Assembly (NCBI RefSeq): GCF_030272615.1
Contig: NC_081405.1
Span: 653,500,920-653,564,919, forward strand
Length of the DNA: 64,000 bases
Source of the DNA: Cryptomeria japonica
Lineage: Eukaryota > Streptophyta > Pinopsida > Cupressales > Cupressaceae
Direction of reading: 5' to 3'
In this document: positions 11,174-23,022 of the stretch, piece after piece
Layout: every line of letters starts with the position of its first letter
How positions within the stretch are numbered: the first letter of the stretch is position 1
The notes under the pieces: model-generated
Databases searched by the model: none
The model's input: only the letters and a program-made list of their open reading frames with translations
Told to the model about the DNA's origin: nothing
Position numbers and translations under genes: made by a program

Positions 11174-12769
11174 CCCCCCTAAATGCACAACTAGGAGAGA
11201 GGCAAAGATATAGGAAAAAGCATGCAAAGATGAATGCATGATGAGTTCTATCCTAAAGTTTGATGAGGTACCCATAAAAAAACATGCAAGTTTCTTAGAA
11301 GTAGAGCATAGGAGAAAACCCTTAATGGGAACAAAAATCCTCTCCAAAAGAGAAATAAAATACAAACATGACGAAACATTGAAGCATGAAGAATCTACAA
11401 ACGCTGTCATAGAATGACTACTATGATGTTGAAAATTTAATCTCCAAAAATAGGAATGAAAAAGTGTCAATATGGTAAGTATTCCATCTCACCGCCAATG
11501 TATGGGTAAATGGCTATCGCATCTCATAGTACATAGGAACAAATACGTAAGTGCTCCATCTCACAGACAATGCATGGGCAAATGACCATGCATCTCCTAG
11601 TACATAGGAACAAGTAATGAATACATAGAATACTCCAATGCGAAACCAAGGAAGAATTAGCACCAATAGTAGAAACCCCCCCATAATGCTGACAAGGGAG
11701 AGGTTTGTCAGGTACTGAGAATCTGAATGCTATTCTCCATGATGCTAAAAAAAAAAGAGATCTATGCCAAAAGGATGGAGCTTGGATCACAGGAGGGCAG
11801 AATAGGGCCAGGAAGTCACTGATTACTTCAGAATGAAAAGACAGTGGGCTGGAAATCTATCTACAAAAATGGACTTGAGATCTAGATAGAGATCTGAATC
11901 ACCTTTTTGACAATATCTCGTTTGCGAAAAGTGGAGTCTAGATGCACAAGATATGCCGATGGGAGTGCAAACTGCAACTTCTCACTTCAACTAGAAAAAG
12001 AGCTAGAAAAATGAAAAAATCACAAAAAATAATCTCCATATCTAGATCAAGCTCAGAAAGAGCTTTCCAAGGGTTTATGGTTTACCAAAAAACACCTTCG
12101 TATGCTCAAGTTATGAGCAAAAAGACAACCCCTTGTAGAAAAGGACTTGGAGAAAACAAATCCACCCCGTTGGTGGTGGAGCAGTGGCTCCTTGGCGAAG
12201 CGGAGCCTAGGTAGCACAGTGGTGGAGCGGCAAGGCTGAGCGCTAAGGTGGGTGGAGCGGTTTTGGGAACCATGACGATCTGCATAGCTATTGGTGGCGG
12301 TGGCTTGGAAACAGCTAGCGACTATCTTCACAATCATTGTTGGAACCGTTGTTGGCAGTCTGCACTGTAGCAACTATGGCTGCTAGCAGTGGCACCACTA
12401 GTTACAGTGACTACTGCAAAAACCGCTAGTTGTTTTCATAGCGGCTTGGCCACGACATGTCGTTAAACTATCGTAAAACAATTTTTTTCATTTTTTTTTA
12501 TTGAATTTCGTATAGTATGACCTGTACGGCCAAAAAATAAAAAAAATTTACCTCTGAGATCCCTACACCAAAATATATCAAATTATTTATTGAAATTCAT
12601 TGAATCAACCTCCTAAAGCCAATTGTGAGGTCCTTTTAGGCCCAAACGCTCTGAATTTTCAAGTACCCTTTGGAAAAGAGAAAAACCCAAGATGAACAAT
12701 TTGTTGTGTAAATGCAAATAATCTCCAAAAAAGTGAACAAGAATCTTCAGATCTAAAGCTTTGATACCA
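11174..12769 (-). other. Internal region 1 of the non-autonomous array (no coding domain)
   Basis: 1596 bp. Minus-strand open frames exist, for example 11790-11524 with ASWRIAFRFSVPDKPLPCQH, and a similar peptide recurs in internal region 2 and weakly in element C. Frame is not preserved between copies, so I treat the conservation as nucleotide-level. A C7 run at 11678-11684 (G7 on minus) is shared by all copies. 12130-12450 is GC-richer with repeated GGTGGAGCGG/GTGGAGCAG words. No retroviral domain is recognisable. Confidence 0.6.
12758..12769 (-). promoter_or_regulatory. Primer-binding site at LTR 2
   Basis: The minus strand reads TGGTATCAAAGC directly abutting the LTR edge at 12770; it is one base from the canonical initiator-Met site. 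Confidence 0.85.
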
Positions 12770-13234
12770 TGTTAGAATTCGTGAAATGTGAATCCCACAA
12801 GCCAAATTACCTTTTGCAAGAATACCTGTCACACATAAAGAGAAAATTGAACAACAAAGAGAATTGAAGGCAATTAACAATAATTGAATGTATTGCTTGA
12901 TTACAATGAAGGATATGACATCCTTATAAAGAAGTCTAACTCTAAAGATAGAAACCCTAAATGGTGGAGTCTACAAGATAGATTGAGAGTTAAAATAGAA
13001 TGCATGAATCAGTCATGTATACACAAATAGCATAATAGACTAACAAAATGCATGAAACTCTCAAAAATCTAAACATAGTTTGCATTATGCATGGATATAA
13101 ATAATTAATTATTCATAATTAATTAATTCACTAACTAATAAATGCTAATGATTAATTACTAACTAAGGCATCAATTATTTAGTGAATTATTGCAATTAAG
13201 TGTACAATTAATATATAAATTATTTATTCCAACA
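12770..13234 (-). repeat. LTR 2 of the array (shared middle LTR)
   Basis: 465 bp, TGTTAGAATTC...TTATTCCAACA. It has a primer-binding site on its left and a polypurine tract (TCGCCCCTGAATGC on plus) on its right, so it serves both neighbouring internal regions. It lacks about 20 bp present in LTR 1 near the TTTTCTTTTCCAAG stretch. Confidence 0.85.
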
Positions 13235-13399
13235 TCGCCCCTGAATGCACAACTGGGGGAGAGGCAAAGATATAGGAAAAAGCATGCAAAGATGAATGCA
13301 TGATGAGTCTCGACCTAAAGGTTGATGAGGTACCTATAAACAAACACACAAGTTTCTCAGAAATAGAGAAAAGGAGAAAACCCTTAATGGGAACAAAAC
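13235..13399 (-). other. Internal region 2 of the array, left part
   Basis: Matches 11174-11338 of internal region 1 and is interrupted at 13399 by the Copia B insertion. It resumes at 20944. The last five bases, AAAAC, are the target duplication of Copia B. Confidence 0.85.
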
Positions 13400-14957
13400 T
13401 GATAACTCAATGATGAGAAAATAGTAACAAACTGGTACTGAGGGGGGGGGGGGGTGAATCAGTACAGACAAACTATAGTCCAAAACCGGTTCAACAACAA
13501 TTACTCCAAATGACTGGCAAACAGTGACACCGGTTTGAAACAGAGTGCAACCGGTAAAACCCATAACAACTAAAACAATCATAAACAAGTTACTCACTTA
13601 GCTTTCCACTCAACTCAGAACTATACTACTATTTCACCCTTATGCATGAACAGGTAATCTATCATCATATCTTCACAATAACTAGTTCAACATGTTTTAT
13701 TGATAGGCATAAAACACAGAACCATCATATGCCTAACATGCAATAACAAAGCATCACAAGATAAAAGCATCACACATGACACACATACTTTTCACGGGGA
13801 AACCCAACTGGGAAAAACCACGGTGGGGATGAATACCCACAAGCTTGTTGTTGAACTCTTTGGAAGTCCGCTCTATTAGAAGCTTTGTCTGGTTAAAGAC
13901 ATTATAGAAGGTTCTGCTAGGAACTGATCCTGTTAGAGATCACCCGGTTAAGGGATGGCTACAATACCCAGTTAAGGGTACCTTATTAGAGGATTTCAAG
14001 AACTCAATAGCTAAAGGATTTCTAGAGCTCTCTAGCTTTCCAGATCTCAATAACTTTGAGTTACCCTGTTAAGGATTTATAGCAAGCCAGTTAAGGCTAC
14101 CCTGTTAGGGGATTTTCCAACTGCTGAGGTGGTTAGAGATCAACAGGTATTACAATGATCTGGTAATAGCACTCAATGCCAATGCAGATCCGCTTAAGCT
14201 CCTCTTCACCTTCTACACTTACACTCTGCAGGTATCACTTCTCTCCTCTGGTCTGGCAAGGATCTCATATCCCTTCTCTTGGATACTCACACACAGCTTT
14301 TGCCATCAACCTTAGAAAGAAACACAACATCGACCTTATAGGAAACAAACAGGTCATTAACATAAAGCCTAAAGCCTAAACCTGTTAGGTTAAGCAATTC
14401 AAACAGTTCAATCCTGACAGTTGAACATACTACATTAAATGCAATAGATCTTGAATAAATCTCAATACATTCTCCATCATTCATTATCCACCAATTTCAT
14501 GGCGGTTGATAAGCCATCACACATTTCCACCATTTACAAACTTCGCACATTCCCAAGGTAGATAGGGATAGACTTCTTCATGCAAGATCCTTCACGCATA
14601 CAAGGCTGACGTGGCAACACCATCTGTTCTTTGTTATAGTGCTAACTCATCACACAAAGATCACCGATTGAGTCACACAGGCTTGAGGCGCTTCAACCAA
14701 AAACCCTGAAGTGGAAACTCTCTACCAACCGGTAGTCATACAATGCTTCCATGTGCCGGTTCCCATAACTACATGATGGTTCACCTTGACGTGTTGGTTC
14801 ACCTTGAACAAATGTACCGCTTCACTTTGGCATATATACCAATTCACACATATGTCGATTCTCTCTTCTCATACTGATACACTTCATAACTCATATTGAC
14901 ATCAATGACAACATACCATATCATTATGTCCTCATACCAGTTCACATAATGCCAACA
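13400..14957 (-). repeat. 3' LTR of Copia B
   Basis: 1558 bp, TGATAACTC...ATGCCAACA. It contains a 13-G run near 13441 followed by TGAATCAGTACAGAC, the ACCACGGTGGGGATGAATAC block near 13818, and many ACCGGT hexamers with ACTGGT/ACCAGT variants. The inner edge abuts the polypurine tract. Confidence 0.95.
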
Positions 14958-14959
14958 GT

Positions 14960-14969
14960 CTCCCCCTTT
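14960..14969 (-). promoter_or_regulatory. Polypurine tract of Copia B
   Basis: The minus strand reads AAAGGGGGA with flanking purines just inside the 3' LTR at 14957. The following 200 bp on plus is 3' non-coding sequence with a second CTTCTCCCCCTTTGACAA block near 15052, which is also purine-rich on the minus strand and may be a second, central-type tract. Confidence 0.8.
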
Positions 14970-15201
14970 GGCATTGATGGCAATATACAAAGATATCTTT
15001 CCGCTTTACATTTTCTCCCCCAATTTTTGCAGATATCTTCTCCGTTTCACTTCTTCTCCCCCTTTGACAACAATGCCAAAGTGGAGGCACACAAGCATCC
15101 CTATTCCATTATGTTGCTCCCCCTAAGGAGTAGGATCCTTCAACACATCAATCAACAAAAAATTGACTATGCAATACCTGACTGATGTGGAACAAATACT
15201 T

Positions 15202-18200
15202 TTAGTTCACCTCCTGAAGGGGCAGTACCCCCAATTCACCTCTTAAATGCACAAATGTAGCCTTTGGGAGAGGCTTGGTGAATATGTCTGTTAACTGCTC
15301 GTTACTAGAAACATGTTCCAGTGCAATCTCTTTATTCTGAACCTTTTCTCTCAAGAAATGATATTTAAGCTCAAAATGCTTGGTTCTAGAATGTAAAACC
15401 GGATTCTTTGAAATATTGATAGCACTTGTGTTATCACAAAATATACTTACCAGTTCAGATACAGGAATTTTGAAGCCATTTAAAACATGCTTCATCCAAA
15501 TTGTTTGAGTGCACTTCATGAAAGCTGCAACATACTCTGCTTCCGCTGTAGACTGAGAGATACAACTCTGCTTCCTACTCATCCATGAGACTAGTCTACC
15601 ACCAAGGAAGAATGCACCACCGGTTGTGCTCTTCCGGTCATCTACATTACCAGCCCAATCAGCATCTGTGAACACTTTCAAGTTGAATTCCTTGCTATAT
15701 GGATACCACAATCCATAGTCAACAATTCCCTTCAGATACCTAAGAATCTGCTTGACTGCAACCAAGTGGGATTCTCTTGGACTTTTCTGGAACCTTGCAG
15801 TAATGCCAACTACATGTGCAATATTCAGTCTGCTATGCACTACATAATGCAACTTAACAATCATTGATCGGTATTCCTTCTCATCAACCAATGTAGAGTC
15901 ATCCTCTTTTGACAATTTGCAATCGGTCACCATCGGTGTACCAACCGGTTTGCTATCTTCCATGCCAAAGGTCTTCAACACCTCTTTGACATATTTGGAC
16001 TGAGTGATAAAGATTCCATCTTTCATCTGCTAGATCTACAGTACAATGAAGAACTTAATCTCCCATATGAGTGACATCTCAAACTCTTTCTTCGTCTCAC
16101 CAGCAAACTCGTGACTCATCTTGTCATCTCCACCAAAGATAATGTCATCAACAAAAACCTCACAGATCAGGATTTGATCTCCTTCAGACTTCAAGTAGAT
16201 ATTGCCATCTTCACTTGTTCTCTCAAATCCAATCTTCACAAGATGGGAATGTAGACGTTCATACCATGCCCTAGGTTCTTGCTTTAGACCATATAAGGCT
16301 TTATGTAGCCTACATACCATGTCACTGTCTTCGGATAGGGCAAACCCATCTGGTTGCTCAATATACACCTCCTCCTCAAGTACACCATTTAGGAATGCAG
16401 ATTTTACATCCATTTGATATACTTTGAAGCCTTTAAAAGTTGCATATGCAAGAAGCATATGAACTCCTTCCAATCTGGCTACAAGAGCAAAGGTTTCTCC
16501 ATAGTCTTCTCCTTCTTCTTGAGCATTTCCTTTGCACACCAATCTGGCTTTGTTCCTAATCACTATGCCATCCTCATTTAGCTTGTTTCTGAAGACCCAT
16601 TTGGTACCAATGACATTTTTATGCTTCGGTCTGGGTACCAAGGACCATGTACCATTTTTCTCTATCTGGTCAAGTTCCTCTTCCATTGCCTTGATCCAGT
16701 CTTCATCTTTATGAGCCTCTTTGAATGATTTAGGCTCAAATTCAGAGATCATACATGAGTTTTCTCTAATCTTTATTCTTGTAAGGATTCCTGCATCCTT
16801 ATCTCCTTTGATCTGCTTAGGATCATGATTCAACTTGACATACCGAGGAATGGTTTTGACTGGTTCTTCTTGCTTTTCCTCTTCATCCTCATCTTCATCA
16901 GTATTAGCATTCATCGGTTCAGGAATACTATTACTGGTACTTGGTTGACTGACAACCAGTTCCTAGAAGGTTGCAACTGGTTCATTTATAGCTTGCTCAC
17001 TACCGGTTTCCTCAGTTTTCTCAGAGGATTCATCAACTTTTACATTGATACTTTCCATAATTCTTTGAGTCCTATTGTTGTAACACTTGAGAGCTTTACT
17101 CTTGGTGGAATATCCTAGGAATATTCCCTCATCACATTTAGCTTCAAATTTGCCCTGATTTTCACTCCTCTTGATGTAACATTTGCTACCAAACACTCTA
17201 AAGTAGCTAACCACAGGTGTCTTACTGGTCCAGCACTCATAAGGAGTTTTATCCTTACCTTTCTTGATGAGTACCCGGTTCATTGTGTAGACTGCAGTGC
17301 TCACCGCTTCTCTCCAAAAGGTGTGAGCTACCTTTCCTTGAATCAACATAGTTCTAGTTGCTTCAACCACAGTCCAGTTATTCCTCTCTGCTAGGCCATT
17401 CTGCTGTGGAGTCCGGGGGGCAAACAGTTGCCTCTTGATGCCAAATTCTTCACAATACTTGTTGAATTCACCGGAAGTAAATTCCCCTCCTTGATTAGTT
17501 CTGAGGCACTTGATCCTTTTACCGCTTTCCTTCTCCACTAATGCTCTGAAAGCTTTGAACTTCACAAAGGCTTCAGACTTGTCTTTCAAGAATGTGACCC
17601 ACATCATTCTTGAGTAGTCATTAGTGAGAATCATGAAGTACCTATCACCCTGCACACTTCTAGTTTTCATAGGACCACACAAATCAGTATGCACAAGATC
17701 AAGCAAGTTATCAGCAGTGAAAGATTTACCTTTAAAGGTTGAGGAAGACATTTTCCCTAATTGACATTCTCTGCACAAGGTATTATCTGGTTTTCTTAGC
17801 ACCGGCAACCCTCTAACTGCCTTGATCTTACTGGCCTTTACAATGTTATCAAAGTTTACATGGCAGAGTCTCCTATGACATATCCAGCTATCATCAAATT
17901 TGGCCATAAGACATGTGCTTATATTTGCATTCAGCTGAAATAGGTTACCTTTGGTCTGCATGCCGGTGGCCACCAATTTACCATCTTTTCCCTTGATTCT
18001 GCAAACTCCATTCTTGAATTCCAGAGTGAGGCCACTATCATTCAGCTGGGCAACACTCAGAAGGTTGTGTCTGAGACCATCAACCCAATACACATTGTCA
18101 GCACTACTCTTTCCATTCAGAGAGATGGACCCTCTGCCTTTGACCATGCATGGTGCATCATTGCCAAAGCGAACCACACCACCATCATACTCCTCCAAGG

Positions 18201-19291
18201 ATAGAAACTTGCTCTGGTCACCAGTCATATGGTGAGAACAACCACTGTCAATGATCCACTCATTGGAATTATCAAACCAGAAGACAAGAGCCTTCTTGTC
18301 TCACACATCTTCTTTGACAGCAACAAATACAATATCTTCATTTTCTTCATCCTTCGATTCTTCATCTGTGACACCTTCATCAACTGCCACAGAACAATTT
18401 CTCCGGTTTCCTCCTTTGAATTTCCTGAACCTTTTCGGTTTGTCCTTGTTATTGCCATTAGGACAATTTATGGCAATATGTCCTATCCGGTTACAAGAAA
18501 AGCATTTCAAAGGTAGCTTACCTTTGTATTTACGGGTTCCTTTAGGAAGCTTCCTGGCAAGGAGAGCTTCAAATGCCATCAAAATCTCCTCATCATCCAT
18601 TTCTTTGCTTTGTCTTGGTTCACCACTGGTGCTAGCTTCTTTTCCTTTTTTGGATGGAATAGTAGAAGCTTTAAAAGCCGATTCAGTCTTTTGAATACTG
18701 CCATCAAAACTATTTAGCTCATAGGCTATCAACTTTGCTATGATGGAGTCCAAGGATACCTTAGTCTTGTCTATTGATCTTAGCTCCTGAATAGTGGCAA
18801 CCCTTATTGCATAAACTGGCAATAGGGATCTCAAGACTTTGCTTACCACAGTGGAATCTTCTATTTTACCACCTGCACTCTTGATATCTCCAACAACGGT
18901 TTTGATTCTTATTTCATACTATTGAATGGTCTCACCTTCAACCATCCACATATCTTCAAAATTCCCTCTCAGGCTTTCTTCCTTAGCTTGTTTTACATGT
19001 TCATCACCACCATAGATATTTTCAAGAGCATCCCATACCTCTTTGGGATTTACCTTGTCCTGAACATCAATAAACTCAATGTTAGATAGAATACTAATAA
19101 GGGCTTCCATGACTTGCCCATTTTCTTGTCTCTCTCTTTTGGTCATCGGTGAGAGTACCGGTAGGGACAACATAGGGATTCTCAACATAGCTCTAGTGTT
19201 GAGCACCCATGCTTCTGATGTATATCTTCATTCTGTCTTTCCATATACTGAAATTTTCCTTGTTAAACTTTGGACCTTCCCTCTTCATCAT
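15202..19291 (-). pseudogene. Copia B gag-pol polyprotein with nonsense codons
   Basis: Gag begins at the ATG at 19291. Codon 33 is TAG (19195-19193). A one-base slip near 19130 moves into a frame that then runs unshifted to 15202. It carries gag, a zinc knuckle (CFSCNRIGHIAINCP, about 18510), protease (WIIDSGCSHHM, about 18255), integrase (LCHVNFDN, FMILTNDYSRMMWVTFLKDK, TPQQNGLAERNN), RT with [11 protein letters not shown] (about 16150) and RNase H (FTDADWAGNVDDRKSTTGGA, FCDNTSAINISKNP, FTKPLP). In-frame stops are TAG at 18921-18919, TGA at 18303-18301 and TAG at 16965-16963, 16038-16036 and 16032-16030. Most TAGs replace a Gln expected from the family. Only substitutions and one slip separate it from an intact polyprotein. 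Confidence 0.9.
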
Positions 19292-19349
19292 TACAACAGG
19301 ATCTTTCCCTCAAGCGGTTAAGCTTACAACACAGAGGACCTGAAGGACA

Positions 19350-19360
19350 CTCTAATACCA
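19350..19360 (-). promoter_or_regulatory. Primer-binding site of Copia B
   Basis: The minus strand reads TGGTATTAGAG, two bases inside the 5' LTR edge at 19363. The C-to-T change from TGGTATCAGAG is shared with Copia A and with the element at 1-3494. Confidence 0.85.
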
Positions 19361-19362
19361 AT

Positions 19363-20938
19363 TGATAACTCAATGATGAGAAAATAGTACCAAATCGGTA
19401 CTAAGAGGGGGGGGGGCTGAATCAGTATAGACAAAATACAGTCCTAAATTGGTTCAACAAAAATTACTCCAAATGATTGGCAAACAGTGACACCGGTTTG
19501 AAACCGAGTGCAACCGGTAAAACCTAGAACAACTAAAACAATCATAAACTGATTACTCACTTACCTTTCCACTCAACTCAGAACTACATTACCATTTCAC
19601 CCTTATGCATGAATAGGTAATCTATCATCATATCTTCACAATAGCTAGTTCAACATGTTTTATTGACAGGCATAAAACACAGAACCATCATATGCTTAAT
19701 AGGAAATAACAAAGCATCACAAGATAAAAGCATCACACATGACACACATATTTTTCACGTGGAAACCCAACTGAGAAAAACCATGGTGGGGATGAATACC
19801 CACAAGCTTGTTGTTGAACTCTTTGGATGTCCGCTTTGTTAGAAGCTTTGTCTGGTTAAAGACATTACAAAAGGTTCTGCTAGGAACCGATCCTGTTAGA
19901 GATCACCCAGTTAAGGGATGGCTACAATACCTGATTAAGTGTTAAACCCTGTTAAGGGTACCTTGTTAGAGGATTTCAAGAACTCAATAGCTAAAGGATT
20001 TCCAAAGCTCTCTAGATTTCCAGATCTCAATAACTTTGAGTTACCTTGTTAAGGGATTTACAGCAAGCCGGTTAAGGCTACCCTATTAGGGGATTTTCCA
20101 ACTGTTGAGGTGGTTAGAGATCAACAGGTATTACAATGATTTGGTAGCAACACTCAATGCCAATGCAGATCCGCTTAAGCTCCTCTTCACCTTCTGCACT
20201 TACACTCTGCAGGTATCACTTCTCTCCTCTAGTCTAGCAAGGATCTCATATCCTTTCTCTTGGCTACTCACACACAGCTTTTGCCAATGACCTTAGAAAG
20301 AAACACAACATCGACCTTATAGGAAACAGATAGGTCGGTAACATAAACCCTAAATCCTAAACCTATTAGGTTAAGCAATTCAAACGGTTCAATCCTGACC
20401 GTTGAACATACTGCATTAAATGCAACAGATCTTGAATAAATCTCAAGACATTCTCCATCGTTCATTATCCACCGATTTCATGGCGGTTGATAATCCATCA
20501 GGCGTTTCCAAGATTTACAAACTTCGCACATTCCCGAGGTAGATAGGGATAGTCTTCTTCATGCAAGATCCTTCACGCGCACAAGGCTGATGTGGCAACA
20601 CCATCTGTTCTTTGTTATACTACTAACTCATCACACAAAGATCACCGATTGAGTCACATAGGCTTGAGGCGCTTCAACCGCAAACCCTGAAGTGGAAACT
20701 ACCTACCAACCAGTAGTCATACAATGCTTCCATGTGCCGGTTCCCATAACTACATGTCAGTTCACCTTGACGTGCCAGTTCACCTTGAACAAATATACCG
20801 CTTCACTTTGGCATATATACTGGTTCACACATATGCCAATTCTCTCTTCTCATACCGGTACACTTCATAACTCATATTGACATCAATGACAACATACTAT
20901 ATCATTATGTCCTTATATCGGTTCACATAATGCCAACA
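19363..20938 (-). repeat. 5' LTR of Copia B
   Basis: 1576 bp, the partner of 13400-14957. It includes a short extra segment near 19935 (GTTAAACCCTGTTAAGG) relative to its partner, and an 11-G run near 19407. Differences from the partner are mainly C/T and G/A changes, often at CCGG. Confidence 0.95.
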
Positions 20939-20943
20939 AAAAC

Positions 20944-22386
20944 TCCTCTCCAAAAGAAATAAAATACAAGCACGACGAAACATTGAGGCATGAAGAATCT
21001 GCAAACGCTATCATAGAATGACTGCTATGATGGTGAAAATCTAACCTCTAGAAATAGGAATGGAAGAGTGTCGATATGGTAAGTATTCCATCTCACCAAC
21101 AATGCATGGGTAAATGGCCACCGCATCTCATAGTACATAGGAACAAATACGTAAGTGCTCCATCTCATGGACAATGCATGGGTAAATGGCCATGCATCTC
21201 CTAGTACATAGGAACAAGTACTGATTACGTAGAACACTCCAAGGCAAAACCAAGGAAGCATTAGCACCAACAGTAGAAACCCCCCCATAATGCTGACAAG
21301 CGAGAGGCATGACAGGTACAAAGAATTTGAATGCTATTCTCCATGATGCTAACAAAAATAGAGATCTGTGCCAAAAGAATAGAGCTCAGATCACAGGAGG
21401 GCAGAATAGGGCCAATAAGTTATTGATTACTTCGGAAGGAAGAGATAGTGGGCTGGAAATCTATCTGCCAAAATGGACCTGAGATCTCGATAGAGCTCTA
21501 AATCACCTTTCCGACAATATCTTTTTTATGAAAAATGGAGTTCAGATGCACAAGATATGCCCCCGGAAGTGCAAACTGCAACTTCTAACTTTAACTGATA
21601 AAAAAAGCTTGTAGAATGAAAAAATTAGAAAAAAATAACCTCCATATCTGGATCGAGCTCAGAAATATCTTTCCATTAGTATATGGTTTGCCAAAAAAAT
21701 CCTCTGTATGCTCAAGTTATGAGCAAAAAAACAACCCCCTGTAGAAAAGGACTTGGAGAAAAAAAATTCACCCCACCCCTAGTGGCGGAGTGGTGGCTCC
21801 TTGGCAGAGCTGCCTGGCGGAAAGGAGCGCGCGCGACATAGTGGTGGAGTGGCAGGGCTGAGCGCTGACGTGAGCAGAGTGGTTTCGGGAACTGCGACAG
21901 TCTGCGCAGCTGCTGGCGATGGTGGCTTGGAAGCTGCTAGTGGCTATCTTCATACTCGCTGTTAGAACCACTGTTGGCAATTTGTGTTGTAGCAGTTGTG
22001 GCTGCTAGCAGTGGCACTGTTAGTTACGGTGACCGCTGCAAAAACTGCTAGCGGTTTTCATAGCGACTTGTCCCCGACATGCCGTTAAACTGCCGTAAAA
22101 CATTTTTTTTAATTTTTTTTGATGAAATTCAAGATGGTACGGCCTATATGGCCAAAAAAAAAAAAAACCTCTGAGATCCTTACACCAAAATATATCGAAT
22201 TATATATCAAAATTTGTCGAATCAGCCTCCTAAAGCCAACCGTGAGGTCCTTTTGTGCCCAAACGCTCTGAATTTTTAGGTACCCTCTAGAACAGAGAAA
22301 AATCCAAGATGAACAATTTGTTGTGTAAATGCAAATAATCTCCAAAAAAGCGAACAAGAATCTTTAGATCTGGAGCTCTGATACCA
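20944..22386 (-). other. Internal region 2 of the array, right part
   Basis: Continues internal region 2 after the Copia B insertion and matches 11339-12757. It includes the C7 run near 21281, the GC-richer TGGCGGAGTGG-type words at 21780-22090 and a long A-run at 22155. Minus-strand frame 21355-21128 gives a peptide like that in internal region 1 (ASWRIAFKFFVPVMPLACQH), but the overall frame differs. The primer-binding site at its right end reads TGGTATCAGAGC on minus (22386-22375), a perfect plant consensus. Confidence 0.7.
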
Positions 22387-22859
22387 TGTTAGAATTCGTG
22401 AAATGTGAATCCCACAAGCCCAATTATCTTCTACATGAATACCAATCACACATAAAAGAAAATTGAACAATAAAGAGAATTGAAGACAATTAACAATAAT
22501 TGAATGTATTGCTTTCAAATTTCCTGATTACAATGAAGGATATGACATCCTTATGAAGAAGTCTAACTCTAAAATATAAATCTTAAATGGTGAAGTCTAC
22601 AAGATAGACTGAGAGTTAAAATAGAAGGCATGAATCAGTCATGTATGCACAAATAACATAATAGACTAATTAAATGCATGAAACTGTCAAAAAACTAAAC
22701 ATAGTTTGTTTTTCATAGTTTGCATTATGCATGGAGATAAATATTAATTAATTAACAAACTAATAAATGCCAATGATTAATTACTAACTAAGGCATCGAT
22801 TATTTAGTGAATTAATACAATTAAGTGAATAATTATTATATAAATTATTTATTCCAACA
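22387..22859 (-). repeat. LTR 3 of the array (5' LTR)
   Basis: 473 bp, TGTTAGAATTC...TTATTCCAACA. The outer edge abuts TTTTT at 22860-22864. It has lost some of the TTCATAATTAATTAA stretch relative to LTR 1 and LTR 2. Confidence 0.85.
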
Positions 22860-23022
22860 TTTTTTAATAACTAAATGAAAAATACTCAAATTTATGGTTA
22901 AATGTTATAAAATTATATTGTATATATTAAAATTATTAAAAAGAAAATTATGATTTTCAAAAAATATTTATAAAAAATAGAATTATTTCAACAAAAATTA
23001 TACAATATTATAATATTAAAAG

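Larger units (their letters stand above)
13400..20938 (-). mobile_element. Full-length Ty1/Copia retrotransposon (Copia B)
   Basis: 7539 bp with both LTRs, primer-binding site, polypurine tract and a single gag-pol region in the order gag, protease, integrase, reverse transcriptase, RNase H, which is Copia order. It is flanked by AAAAC at 13395-13399 and 20939-20943; the empty site is seen in the sister internal region at about 11335. The coding frame has several stops, so it cannot make its own polyprotein now. The LTR pair differs at many positions (roughly 12 in the first 100 aligned bases by eye), so the insertion is old. Confidence 0.95.
10682..22859 (-). mobile_element. Non-autonomous LTR element array, LTR-IN-LTR-IN-LTR
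   Basis: Three homologous LTRs (10682-11173, 12770-13234, 22387-22859) alternate with two homologous internal regions of 1596 bp and, once the nested Copia is removed, about 1608 bp (13235-13399 plus 20944-22386). The outer ends are flanked by TTTTT (10677-10681 and 22860-22864), as expected for one 5-bp target duplication. Primer-binding sites next to the second and third LTR show minus orientation. No gag or pol domain is visible in either internal region, so it must rely on proteins from another element. The shared middle LTR implies LTR-LTR recombination between sister copies or tandem integration. Confidence 0.85.

Noticed and set aside
11159-12373. Minus-strand frames in the non-autonomous array as gag or accessory genes
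   Set aside because: The two internal regions have similar DNA but the frames break at different places, and no zinc knuckle, protease or RT motif occurs.
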